Assembly: GCF_007558815.1 (NCBI RefSeq)
Contig: NZ_VLTJ01000041.1
Coordinates: 62,001 to 126,000 of the forward strand
Length of the DNA stretch: 64,000 bases
Reading direction: 5' to 3'
Source: Verticiella sediminum
GTDB lineage: Bacteria; Pseudomonadota; Gammaproteobacteria; Burkholderiales; Burkholderiaceae_B
Shown here: one piece after another, positions 18,279 through 26,398 of the stretch
Position numbering within the stretch: the stretch's first letter is position 1
Layout: every line of letters starts with the position of its first letter
Translations under genes and position numbers: made by a program
Notes under the pieces: model-generated
The model's input: only the letters and a program-made list of their open reading frames with translations
Told to the model about the DNA's origin: nothing
The model's database searches: none

Positions 18279-19127
18279 ATGTCGCAAATCCACATGCAGA
18301 ACCCGATCTATCGGCAACGGCGCCTCACCAACAAGGTGATGCTCACGCTGTCGTTGATCGCCCTCCTGTTCGGCCTGTTCTGGCTGTTCTGGATCATCGC
18401 CACCCTGCTCGTCAAAGGGGCGGGCTCGCTCTCGCTCAGCCTGTTCACGCAGATCACCCCGCCGCCCGGCTCTTCGGGCGGCCTGATCAACGCCATCATC
18501 GGCAGTGTCATGATGGCCACGGTGGGCGTGCTGATCGGCACGCCGGTGGGCGTGCTGGCCGGCACCTACCTCGCCGAGTACGGCCAGCGCGGCTGGCTGG
18601 CGCCCGCCACCCGTTTCATCAACGACGTGCTGCTCTCGGCCCCGTCGATCGTGATCGGCCTCTTCATCTACACCGTGTATGTAGCGCAGGTGGGCCACTA
18701 TTCCGGCTGGGCGGGCGCGGTAGCGCTCTCCATCATCGTCGTGCCGGTGGTGGTGCGCACCACCGACGACATGCTGCAGCTCGTGCCCAACAGCCTGCGC
18801 GAAGCCACCGCCGCGCTGGGCTGCCCGAAGTGGAAGATGATCACCATGGTGAGCTACCGGGCCGCCATGTCCGGCATCATCACCGGCGTGCTGCTCGCCG
18901 TGGCGCGCATCGCCGGCGAGACCGCGCCGCTGATGTTCACGGCGCTCTCGAACCAGTTCATGAGCTGGAACATGAACCAGCCGCTCGCCAACCTGCCGAT
19001 GGTGATCTTCCAGTACGCCGCGAGCCCTTTCCCCGACTGGCAGACGCTGGCCTGGGCCGGCGCCGCCCTCATCACCTTGTTCGTGCTGGCCATCAACATC
19101 ATCGCCCGCACGGTCTTCCGCAAGTAA
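18279..19127 (+). CDS. pstA: Phosphate ABC transporter permease PstA
   Basis: Second inner-membrane permease of the phosphate importer, 282 aa. Six hydrophobic segments, among them [20 protein letters not shown] and [20 protein letters not shown], with [20 protein letters not shown], the typical [17 protein letters not shown], and the coupling loop [20 protein letters not shown], then [19 protein letters not shown]. Transcribed between pstC and pstB with short gaps (57 and 40 bp). Confidence 0.97.
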   Translation: MSQIHMQNPIYRQRRLTNKVMLTLSLIALLFGLFWLFWIIATLLVKGAGSLSLSLFTQITPPPGSSGGLINAIIGSVMMATVGVLIGTPVGVLAGTYLAEYGQRGWLAPATRFINDVLLSAPSIVIGLFIYTVYVAQVGHYSGWAGAVALSIIVVPVVVRTTDDMLQLVPNSLREATAALGCPKWKMITMVSYRAAMSGIITGVLLAVARIAGETAPLMFTALSNQFMSWNMNQPLANLPMVIFQYAASPFPDWQTLAWAGAALITLFVLAINIIARTVFRK

Positions 19128-19167
19128 GCCGCGGACCGCCACCGACAAGCGCTACACAGGAATTCTC

Positions 19168-19938
19168 ATGGACAGCACCTCTGCCCGTACCAAGCTGCAG
19201 ATCCGCAACCTGAACTTCTACTACGGCAAGTTCCACGCCCTGCGCAACATCAACCTGGACATCCAGGAAAAGCGCGTGACCGCCTTCATCGGCCCGTCGG
19301 GCTGCGGCAAGTCGACGCTGCTGCGCACCTTCAACCGCATGTTCGAGCTCTACCCCGGCCAGAGCGCCGAGGGCGAGATCAACATGGACGGCGAGAACCT
19401 GCTCACCTCCCGGCGCGACATTTCCCTGATCCGCGCCCAGGTCGGCATGGTGTTCCAGAAGCCCACGCCGTTCCCGATGAGCATCTACGACAACATCGCC
19501 TTCGGTGTGCGCCTGTTCGAGAAGCTCAACAAGGTCGACATGGACGAACGCGTGGAGTGGGCGCTCACCAAGGCCGCGCTCTGGAACGAAGTCAAGGACA
19601 AGCTGCACCAGAGCGGCAACAGCCTGTCGGGCGGCCAGCAGCAGCGCCTGTGCATCGCGCGCGGCGTGGCGATCAAGCCCGAGGTGCTGCTGCTCGACGA
19701 GCCATGCTCGGCGCTGGACCCGATCTCCACGGCCAAGGTCGAGGAGCTGATCGCCGAACTGAAGTCGGACTACACCGTGGTCATCGTCACCCACAACATG
19801 CAGCAGGCCGCGCGCTGCTCGGACTACACCGCGTACATGTACCTGGGCGAGCTGATGGAATTCGGCGAGACCGACCAGATCTTCGTGAAGCCGCGCAACA
19901 AGGCCACCGAGGACTACATTACCGGCCGCTTCGGCTGA
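19168..19938 (+). CDS. pstB: Phosphate ABC transporter ATPase PstB
   Basis: Cytoplasmic ATPase of the phosphate importer, 256 aa, the usual length. Walker [10 protein letters not shown] (about residue 41-49), Q-loop [20 protein letters not shown], signature [20 protein letters not shown], Walker [16 protein letters not shown], His switch [20 protein letters not shown]. It ends the operon; no phoU or phoB/phoR follows, unlike many proteobacterial pst loci, since a terminator comes 24 bp later. Confidence 0.98.
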   Translation: MDSTSARTKLQIRNLNFYYGKFHALRNINLDIQEKRVTAFIGPSGCGKSTLLRTFNRMFELYPGQSAEGEINMDGENLLTSRRDISLIRAQVGMVFQKPTPFPMSIYDNIAFGVRLFEKLNKVDMDERVEWALTKAALWNEVKDKLHQSGNSLSGGQQQRLCIARGVAIKPEVLLLDEPCSALDPISTAKVEELIAELKSDYTVVIVTHNMQQAARCSDYTAYMYLGELMEFGETDQIFVKPRNKATEDYITGRFG

Positions 19939-19962
19939 GCGGTTGCGCCGCTGCGCAGCAAG

Positions 19963-19997
19963 GACGAAGGCCGCGCATCCGTGCGGCCTTCGTCTTT
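19963..19997 (+). terminator. Terminator of the pst operon
   Basis: Stem GACGAAGGCCGC with GCGGCCTTCGTC, loop about 8 nt, followed by TTT. It lies 24 bp after pstB. Confidence 0.8.
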
Positions 19998-20128
19998 CAG
20001 GGCGTGCCCGGTCGCGGCAGCGCCGCATATGGATATAGCGCGCAGCTATGCGAGCACCCCGCACAGTGGCTCATAATGAAGCCTGGCGCCGAACCGGCGA
20101 ACCCAAGAACCTGGAATAGGAGATCGAC

Positions 20129-20767
20129 ATGGCACTGCGTCTGGGCGACACCGCCCCTGATTTCGAACAGGAATCCTCGCAAGGCAAGATCCGTTTCTAC
20201 GACTACCTCGGCGATAGCTGGGGGGTGCTGTTCTCCCACCCGGCCGATTTCACCCCCGTGTGCACCACCGAACTGGGCTACACGGCCAAGCTCGCCGACG
20301 AGTTCGCCAAGCGCAACGTGAAGGTGCTGGCGCTGTCGGTGGATCCGGTCGAATCGCATACCCAGTGGATCGGCGACATCGACCAAACACAGAACACCCG
20401 GGTCAATTTCCCCATCATTGCCGATGCCGACCGCAAGGTTTCCGAGCTCTACGACATGATCCACCCCAACGCCAGCGCCACCGCGACCGTGCGCTCGGTG
20501 TTCGTGGTCGATCCGCAGAAGAAGGTGCGGCTCACGCTCACCTACCCGGCCAGCACCGGGCGCAACTTCCTGGAGCTGCTGCGCGTGATCGATTCGCTGC
20601 AGCTCACCGACAACTACAGCGTGGCCACCCCGGCCAACTGGGAAGACGGCCAGGACGTCATCATCGTGCCCTCGCTGAAGGATCCGGAAGTGCTCAAGGA
20701 GAAGTTCCCCAAGGGCTACACGGAAGTGAAGCCCTACCTGCGCGTCACGCCGCAGCCCAACAAGTGA
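20129..20767 (+). CDS. 1-Cys peroxiredoxin (Prx6/LsfA type)
   Basis: Thiol peroxidase reducing hydrogen and alkyl peroxides, cytoplasmic, 212 aa. Peroxidatic motif ADFTPVCTTELG with Cys45 the only cysteine in the protein, which makes it a 1-Cys enzyme; Thr42 and Arg residues of the fold are in place. The C-terminal dimerisation domain typical of Prx6 follows (YSVATPANWEDGQDVIIVPS). AGGAGAT precedes ATG at 20129. Single-gene unit with its own terminators. Confidence 0.95.
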   Translation: MALRLGDTAPDFEQESSQGKIRFYDYLGDSWGVLFSHPADFTPVCTTELGYTAKLADEFAKRNVKVLALSVDPVESHTQWIGDIDQTQNTRVNFPIIADADRKVSELYDMIHPNASATATVRSVFVVDPQKKVRLTLTYPASTGRNFLELLRVIDSLQLTDNYSVATPANWEDGQDVIIVPSLKDPEVLKEKFPKGYTEVKPYLRVTPQPNK

Positions 20768-20774
20768 GCCCTGT

Positions 20775-20852
20775 GGCCGGGCGCGCGAGCGCCCGGCCGC
20801 GACGGCGCCCACGCAGCCTGGCCGACCCGGTGTCGCGCCGGGCTTTTTTTTG
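20775..20852 (+). terminator. Hairpin and terminator after the peroxiredoxin gene
   Basis: First a perfect 10-bp stem (GGCCGGGCGC/GCGCCCGGCC, loop GCGA, 20775-20798). Then a second hairpin around 20827-20844 (CCCGG and CCGGG arms) followed at once by eight T, the actual Rho-independent signal. Confidence 0.8.
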
Positions 20853-20985
20853 CCGCCGGGGCGGCGGTCCGGGCCGAAGTCCATCCGCGCGAAGTCCAAG
20901 CCGACCAATGCAGCCCCTGGGATGCCCGCGTTCGCATGCATACGAGCCGAACGCTGAGGGCCACGTGGGCCCATCAAAAAAAAAA

Positions 20986-21020
20986 TTGACAACTTGTATG
21001 GCACCTAACATAATTGTTAG
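20986..21020 (+). promoter_or_regulatory. Strong promoter with overlapping palindromic operator
   Basis: TTGACA at 20986-20991, a 17-bp spacer, and CATAAT at 21009-21014: a near-consensus sigma-70 promoter. A perfect inverted repeat, CTAACA (21005-21010) and TGTTAG (21015-21020), straddles the -10 box, as expected of a MarR autoregulatory operator. The predicted transcription start, about 7 nt after the -10, coincides with the ATG at 21021. An A-run of nine bases precedes the -35. Confidence 0.8.
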
Positions 21021-21473
21021 ATGGCTAACAAAACAAGCAGACCTCATCACAGTTCCGTCGGCGCCTGGGCGAAGCGGTGCTATCTGGCCGGCCGTGCCGC
21101 GATGGAAGCAATGCTCCGCCCATACGACCTCGGAACGACGCAATGGTACGTGCTGTACCACCTCGCTCACGACGGGCCGACCATGCAGCGCGATCTGGTG
21201 AAGGCACTCCAGGTCGAGCGCGCGACCTTGAGCGCGATCATCGGCGTGCTGGTCCGCAAGGGGCTTGTCGAGCAAGCGCCTGATCGTGTTGATCAAAGGC
21301 AGAAGCTACTGCGGATGACAGCGGCGGGCACCGAGCTCTGGAAGAAGCTGCCCGATCTCGCGGTCATTCACGACGTGGCGTTCAACGGCATGGATGACAC
21401 GGCCATCGCCACGGCGGTCCAGGTCCTCCGGAGCGCCACCGAACGACTTGAACATTTCATAGACAGGAGCTGA
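21021..21473 (+). CDS. MarR-family transcriptional regulator
   Basis: Winged-helix regulator, 150 aa. Core: TQWYVLYHLAHDGPTMQRDL, VKALQVERATLSAIIGVLVR (recognition helix), KGLVEQAPDRVDQRQKLLRM (wing), flanked by dimerisation helices. The ATG directly follows the operator palindrome and no Shine-Dalgarno precedes it, so translation from a leaderless transcript is likely. Three bases separate its stop from the next gene, so it probably represses its own operon with the epimerase. Base composition is less GC-rich than the neighbours on the left. Confidence 0.9.
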   Translation: MANKTSRPHHSSVGAWAKRCYLAGRAAMEAMLRPYDLGTTQWYVLYHLAHDGPTMQRDLVKALQVERATLSAIIGVLVRKGLVEQAPDRVDQRQKLLRMTAAGTELWKKLPDLAVIHDVAFNGMDDTAIATAVQVLRSATERLEHFIDRS

Positions 21474-21476
21474 CAC

Positions 21477-22292
21477 ATGGCAGTCTTGATGACCGGTGTG
21501 ACCGGGCTGGTAGGAGCCCGGCTTCTCCCTCGCCTCGTCGAGGCAGGCATCGATTGCCGCGCCCTGGTGCGCGGCGGGAAAGCGGTTCCTGCCGGCGTAA
21601 CGCCAGTGGAGGGTGATCTCTTTGAACCCTCGACGCTCACGCAAGCCGTGGATGGCATCTCGGACGTCATCCATCTTGCGGCGGTTTTTCGCAGCCAGGA
21701 CACCGACCTTATCTGGAAGAGCAATCTGGAGGGGACGCGTAACGTCATCGCTGCCGTGAAGGCCCGTGCACCAAAGGCCCGCTTCATCATCGCGAGCACC
21801 AGCAACGTCTACGACATGGACAGCCCGCGCCCCGGGCGCGAGGACGATTCGGTCGATCCGAAACATGCTTATCCGGCCAGCAAGGTCGCGGCCGAGAAGG
21901 CGTTGCAGGAGAGCGGACTCGATTGGGCCGTGCTCCGCTTTCCCTTCGTCTACGGTGACCGGGATGGTCATCTCGAGGCACTGCCCAAGCATGCGATCGC
22001 CGGTAAGTGGCACCCGGCAAAGAGGATCAGCACGATCCACCATCGCGACATCGCCACAGCCATCAGACTTGCCTTGGACGGCGCATTCGACGCTCGCATC
22101 GTCAACATTTGCGACGAAGCGCCCACGTCGATCTACGAACTGGCCGAGTTGGTGGGGGCAACTCTGGAGCCATCGTCGGAGCCGCTGGAGAACCCGTGGC
22201 ACCTGCATGTCGATGGCTCGCTCGCACGCAGCCTCGGCTTTCAGCCCAGCGTGAGAACCGTCTACCAAGCCGTTCGAGAGAAGCTGATGTGA
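21477..22292 (+). CDS. NAD-dependent epimerase/dehydratase family protein (extended SDR)
   Basis: Cytoplasmic NAD(P)-binding oxidoreductase, 271 aa. Cofactor motif MTGVTGLVGARLLPRLVEAG at the N-terminus; GDLFEPSTLTQAVDGISDVI and HLAAVF follow; catalytic Ser in FIIASTSNVYD and YxxxK in HAYPASKVAAEKAL; then LRFPFVYGDRDGHLEALPKH. It is shorter than sugar epimerases (about 330 aa), nearer to NmrA/dihydroflavonol-reductase-like members. Coupled to the MarR gene, which probably senses its substrate. Substrate unknown. Confidence 0.85.
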   Translation: MAVLMTGVTGLVGARLLPRLVEAGIDCRALVRGGKAVPAGVTPVEGDLFEPSTLTQAVDGISDVIHLAAVFRSQDTDLIWKSNLEGTRNVIAAVKARAPKARFIIASTSNVYDMDSPRPGREDDSVDPKHAYPASKVAAEKALQESGLDWAVLRFPFVYGDRDGHLEALPKHAIAGKWHPAKRISTIHHRDIATAIRLALDGAFDARIVNICDEAPTSIYELAELVGATLEPSSEPLENPWHLHVDGSLARSLGFQPSVRTVYQAVREKLM

Positions 22293-22344
22293 TTTTCCTT
22301 CGGCAGCGTTCAATGGATGCAATGCCAAGGAAGGTCTGCACAAC

Positions 22345-23352
22345 GTGACGCGAAGCGCTAAGTTGCGTTCGCCTTATGCCATCGGCGACTGGAGGTCCAG
22401 GTTGATTGGCGTTGGCGTCGCAGTTGCTGTTGCGGCCGCGCTTTTCGCTGGATGCGGAGCCTTCCGCAACATAATCCTCGGAGACCCACCAGCGCCGCTT
22501 TCGCTCGATAGCGTGCGGAGCACCACATCACATGGGACTGGGACGAACGCCTCTGCTCCCGTCGTCGGGCTCGCCCTTGGCGGAGGCGGTTTGCGTGGAT
22601 ACGCGCACATAGGCGTGCTCCAGGCATTCGAGGAGGCTGGAATCGACGTCGAGGTGATCGCCGGCACGTCTGCCGGCGCGGTCATCGGCGCCGCTTACGC
22701 CAGTGGCAGAACCGTCGAGGAGATCAAGCAACTGGCAGAAAATCTTGACGTCTCGAGCCTCATCGACTGGAGGCTGAGCACCACCTCGTTCTTGCGCGGG
22801 GACGCTCTGGCAAGATGGGCTTCGGACATGGCGCGCAACACGCCCATCGAGAAGATGCCACGCAAGTTCGGCGCAGTCGCGGCGGTACTGGACACCGGCG
22901 AGGCGGTTCTTGTCGAGCGGGGCGATGTCGGCATGGCCATTCGGGCGTCGGCGGCAATTCCCGGCAGCATGCCGCCGGTCGAATCCACACGCGGGCCGCT
23001 GGTGGACGGCGGCATCTCCAGCCTGGTACCGGTGCGGTTCGCGCGCGCCATGGGCGCTGACGTGGTCATTGGCGTGGATATCTACTGCAACAGCCCGCCG
23101 CGAAGTGGCAGCACTTTTCTTGCGACCCTTGCCAGGGTCAGCCGGACGCAGACCTGCCTGCTGAGCAGCGTCGAGATGGCGGAAGCTGACGTGCTCGTTG
23201 CGCCGACCGTCGGGATCACCGACATGAGAAGCGCCGCGCAGCGCGAAGCATCGGTTCTGGCAGGGTACCGCGCAGCAAAGGCCGCAATGCCGGCCGTGCT
23301 CGACCAGATCAGCGGCCACGCCACGAGCACTATTTGGCCGCTGGCGCCATGA
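22345..23352 (+). CDS. Patatin-like phospholipase, probable lipoprotein
   Basis: Ser-Asp dyad lipid acyl hydrolase, 335 aa from GTG at 22345 (AAGGAAGG upstream). N-terminal hydrophobic segment VAVAVAAALFAGCGAF with a lipobox-like LFAGC around residue 37 suggests export and lipidation. The patatin domain starts at LALGGGGLRGYAHIGVLQAF (oxyanion hole), nucleophile GTSAGAVIGAAYASG, and the catalytic Asp in VDGGISSLVPVRFARAMGAD. Family members of this size act on membrane phospholipids. It reads co-directionally 52 bp behind the epimerase gene, and its 3' end overlaps a LysR stub on the opposite strand. Confidence 0.88.
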   Translation: MTRSAKLRSPYAIGDWRSRLIGVGVAVAVAAALFAGCGAFRNIILGDPPAPLSLDSVRSTTSHGTGTNASAPVVGLALGGGGLRGYAHIGVLQAFEEAGIDVEVIAGTSAGAVIGAAYASGRTVEEIKQLAENLDVSSLIDWRLSTTSFLRGDALARWASDMARNTPIEKMPRKFGAVAAVLDTGEAVLVERGDVGMAIRASAAIPGSMPPVESTRGPLVDGGISSLVPVRFARAMGADVVIGVDIYCNSPPRSGSTFLATLARVSRTQTCLLSSVEMAEADVLVAPTVGITDMRSAAQREASVLAGYRAAKAAMPAVLDQISGHATSTIWPLAP

Positions 23353-23443
23353 TCGGAGGCGCCTGCGGGGTGGCGGTGGCGCGGGTAAAGCTGCCCAGCT
23401 CCACGATGCGGGTGAACAGTTGCAGGGATTCGAAGCGATCCAT
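23330..23443 (-). pseudogene. LysR-family regulator stub (first copy)
   Basis: The 37-codon frame begins MDRFESLQLFTRIVELGSFT, the start of the LysR winged helix, then loses similarity after about 24 residues and stops. The rest of the roughly 300-codon gene is missing; the intact patatin gene occupies the place. Its upstream sequence is shared with a second stub near 27.9 kb (about 80% over 71 bp by eye). Confidence 0.75.
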
Positions 23444-23690
23444 CACGCCTATTGTTGTCTCTGATTGAATTGAGTTGCCAATATGGAAGTATTTATTCCA
23501 TGGGCAATAAGCAATGAGAATGCATGCGTGGTGGCTAACCCTCTTTCGACAGGCCCCTAAAACCGCAAGCGACGATTCTCGAGATGCCATTGTTTATGAA
23601 GACCGCGACCTCGTATTCCAAGTCGTACCCCGCCTATTCCCGCTGGCAGCGCCGCGGGCACCGTTGCGCCCCGGCGAGGATGTGCTGCCC

Positions 23691-25025
23691 ATGACCCGGA
23701 CCGCAACCTCTGCCTCACGCCTCCCGCGCGCACTTCAATCCCTGTTCAACCTTCGCCGCGAGGAGATCGGGCCGGTGCTGATCGCGGCGCTGTTCTTCTT
23801 CTGCGTGCTGACCGCGCTGATGCTGTTGCGGCCTGCGCGCGACGCGCTGGGCATGGAGCGCGGCATCGAGAGCATCCGCTGGCTGTTCATCGGCACCGCG
23901 GTGGTGACGCTGGCGGTGAACCCGCTGTTCGGCTGGCTGGTCAGCCGTCTGAAGCGGCTGCAGTTCATCGGCGCGACCTACGGCTTCTTCGTGCTGAGCC
24001 TGGTGGGTTTCTGGGCGTTGCTGATGTTCGCACCCGGTGCTGTGGGTCAGCGCAGCGGCCAGGTGTTCTTCGTCTGGTTCAGCGTGTTCAACCTGTTCGT
24101 CACCATGGTGTTCTGGGCGCTGCTGGCCGACCGCTTCACCAGCGACCAGGGCAAGCGGCTGTTTGCCCTGATCTCGGTCGGCGGCACACTGGGCGCGATC
24201 TTCGGGCCGTGGCTCACCTCGCAACTGGCCCAGCCGCTGGGTACCCCCAGCCTGCTCCTGGTCGCGGGCGGATTCCTGCTGCTGGCCCTCGCCATGGCCT
24301 GGCTGCTGGTGCGCGTGGCGCCGGATCGGGCCAGCCCCGACGCGCCCGCCGCCGCGGCCGGACTGGCCAGCGAGGCCGAGCGCATCGGCGGCAGCGCCTG
24401 GGCAGGCCTGCGCGCGGTGTTCCGCTCGTCCTACCTGACCGGCATCGCCGGCTACATCCTGCTGATGACCGTGGTCGCGACCTTCGTCTATTTCACCCGC
24501 CTGCAGATGGTCGCCGCCGTGTCCGACAGCATGGATGCGCGCGCGGCGCTTCTCGGCAACATCGACATGTGGACGCAGGTCGCGGTGCTGGTCCTGCAAC
24601 TCACCCTGACCGGGAAGATCATCCAGCGTTTCGGCCTGGGCGTGGCGCTGGCCATCCTGCCGGTAGCCACCGCTCTGGGCTTCATCGGGCTGGCGATCTA
24701 CGGCTCGTTCGTGGTGCTGATCCTGCTCGAGGCCACCAACCGCGCGGTGCAGCGCGGCATCACCCGGCCGGCGCGCGAAGCGCTGTTCACCGTGGTCGGC
24801 CGCGAGGACAAGTACAAGGCCAAGGCCTTCGTCGACACCTTCGTCTACCGCGCCGGCGACGTCGCCGGTGCGCAGACCGAGGGCGCGCTCGGACGGCTGG
24901 GGCTGGCGATGGGCGGACTGGTCAGCATCGTCGTGCCGCTGGCGCTGGTCTGGGCCGCGCTGGCGCTGTGGCTGGGCCGCGCGCAGGCGAGGCGCGTGGC
25001 AGAGCCACCAGCGAGCACCGTCTGA
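23691..25025 (+). CDS. NTP/NDP-exchange-type carrier (Npt/MFS-like), copy 1
   Basis: Twelve-helix inner-membrane carrier, 444 aa from ATG at 23691 (GAGGA upstream; an open extension of 59 codons lacks carrier features). It resembles the bacterial nucleotide-carrier group first known from obligate intracellular parasites: LFNLRREEIGPVLIAALFFF, LMLLRPARDALGM, FGWLVSRLKRLQFIGATYGF, SVGGTLGAIFGPWLTSQLAQ, and a C-terminal REDKYKAKAFVDTFVYRAGD loop typical of the family. In free-living bacteria the substrate is unproven. A second, similar copy lies 1.4 kb downstream. Confidence 0.8.
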   Translation: MTRTATSASRLPRALQSLFNLRREEIGPVLIAALFFFCVLTALMLLRPARDALGMERGIESIRWLFIGTAVVTLAVNPLFGWLVSRLKRLQFIGATYGFFVLSLVGFWALLMFAPGAVGQRSGQVFFVWFSVFNLFVTMVFWALLADRFTSDQGKRLFALISVGGTLGAIFGPWLTSQLAQPLGTPSLLLVAGGFLLLALAMAWLLVRVAPDRASPDAPAAAAGLASEAERIGGSAWAGLRAVFRSSYLTGIAGYILLMTVVATFVYFTRLQMVAAVSDSMDARAALLGNIDMWTQVAVLVLQLTLTGKIIQRFGLGVALAILPVATALGFIGLAIYGSFVVLILLEATNRAVQRGITRPAREALFTVVGREDKYKAKAFVDTFVYRAGDVAGAQTEGALGRLGLAMGGLVSIVVPLALVWAALALWLGRAQARRVAEPPASTV

Positions 25026-25091
25026 GCGCTGCGCGCGCGGCATCACCGCACAGCAAAGGTAAACCCCCAACCCACTTGTGAGGACAAGAGA

Positions 25092-26150
25092 ATGATCAAC
25101 CTACTGCGAATCGAAAACACGCGGGCCACCCGCTCTGGATGGCGTAGCCATCTCGCCGCGCTGGGCGTGCTGTTGAGCTGCACGTTTGCCATGGGCAGCG
25201 CGCTGGCGCAGACCGCGCCCAAACCCGACTGGCGTGTGGCCGACATTCCTGCCCAGAATGGCCGCATTTTCCTGGTCACGGGCGGAACCAGCGGCATGGG
25301 TTACGAGGATGCCAAGGCCCTGGCCGCTGCGGGTGCCCAGGTCGTGATCGCCGCGCGCAACCCCCAGCGGGGTCAGGAAGCGATCGAACGGATCCAGCAG
25401 GAAGTGCCTGGTGCCCAGGTGCAATTCGAAGCCATCGATCTGGCCGACCTGTCGTCGGTCCGGGCACTGGGTCAACGTCTGGGCACCACGCTGCCCCGAC
25501 TCGATGGCCTGATCAACAACGCGGCCATCATGGCGCCTCCCGAGCGCGGCACGTCCGCGGACGGTCTCGAGATGCAGTTCGCGACCAACTACGCCGGCCA
25601 CTTCGTCCTGACCGCCGAGCTGTTGCCGCTGCTGCGCAAGAGCGATGCACCTCGCGTCGTAACGTTGTCCAGCATCGCGGTCAACCGCGCCAGCATCAAT
25701 TTCGACGACCTCCAATCGACGCAGGCCTATGACCCGTACGGGGCCTATGCCCAGTCCAAGCTGGCGGGCCTGATCTTCGCGTTCGAGCTTCAGCGGCGCA
25801 GCGAGGCCGAAGGCTGGGGCATCCAGAGCATTGCCGCCCATCCCGGCGTCGCGGTGACCGAACTGGTCGCGCGTGGTCCGGGCTTTGACAGTGAGTTCGG
25901 ACGCAGTTGGGCCCAGGACCGTGATAACTATCACTCCCCAGCCGAAGGGGCATTGCCCACGCTGTACGCCGCGACCGCGCCCGATGCGCAGGCCGGCGCC
26001 TACTACGGACCGACTGGCGAGAACGAACAGCGCGGACCGCTCGGCTTCGCCACGGTGCCTGCCGCTGCCGGGGATGCCGAAGTGGCTGTCCGTCTGTGGA
26101 CCATCACCGAAGAACTCACCGGCACGCGTTTCCCCTCGCGCGCCCGTTGA
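25092..26150 (+). CDS. Short-chain dehydrogenase with an N-terminal signal peptide
   Basis: SDR oxidoreductase, 352 aa (retinol-dehydrogenase-like). The NAD(P) motif LVTGGTSGMGYEDAKALAAA comes only at about residue 58. NNAAIMAPPERG, catalytic Ser in VVTLSSIAVNRAS and YGAYAQSKLAG complete the active site. The first 40 residues look like a Sec signal: basic region, HLAALGVLLSCTFAMGSALA, cleavage after ALA. A periplasmic SDR is unusual since NAD(P) is not expected there. ATG at 25092 has GAGGACAAGAG in front. It sits between the two carrier copies; a hairpin follows. Confidence 0.82.
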   Translation: MINLLRIENTRATRSGWRSHLAALGVLLSCTFAMGSALAQTAPKPDWRVADIPAQNGRIFLVTGGTSGMGYEDAKALAAAGAQVVIAARNPQRGQEAIERIQQEVPGAQVQFEAIDLADLSSVRALGQRLGTTLPRLDGLINNAAIMAPPERGTSADGLEMQFATNYAGHFVLTAELLPLLRKSDAPRVVTLSSIAVNRASINFDDLQSTQAYDPYGAYAQSKLAGLIFAFELQRRSEAEGWGIQSIAAHPGVAVTELVARGPGFDSEFGRSWAQDRDNYHSPAEGALPTLYAATAPDAQAGAYYGPTGENEQRGPLGFATVPAAAGDAEVAVRLWTITEELTGTRFPSRAR

Positions 26151-26224
26151 TCGCATCGGGCACCCGCCGAACGTCGGCCACGTCCTCTGCCGGCACCGGC
26201 AATCGAGCGTTCCAGGAGGTCCGG

Positions 26225-26271
26225 CACAGGAAGCCAACGCATGCCCATCCGGGTGGCGTTGCTTTCCTGTG
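26225..26271 (+). terminator. Hairpin between SDR and second carrier
   Basis: Near-perfect inverted repeat: arm CACAGGAAGCCAACGC and arm GCGTTGCTTTCCTGTG (14 of 16 paired), loop about 15 nt. No T-run, so it may be a terminator, processing site or other structured element. The remaining part of the 248-bp gap shows nothing else. Confidence 0.5.
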
Positions 26272-26398
26272 CGGGGCGTCCCCATGCGCCGCGGTCTGTC
26301 CGCCTGCGCGATGAGGACCGGCTGTCAGCAGCAACAGTCCGTGTAACCAAACCGATTCACCGCTTGCGTCCTGGGCGCCGGTGTGCCCAGGAGACCCC

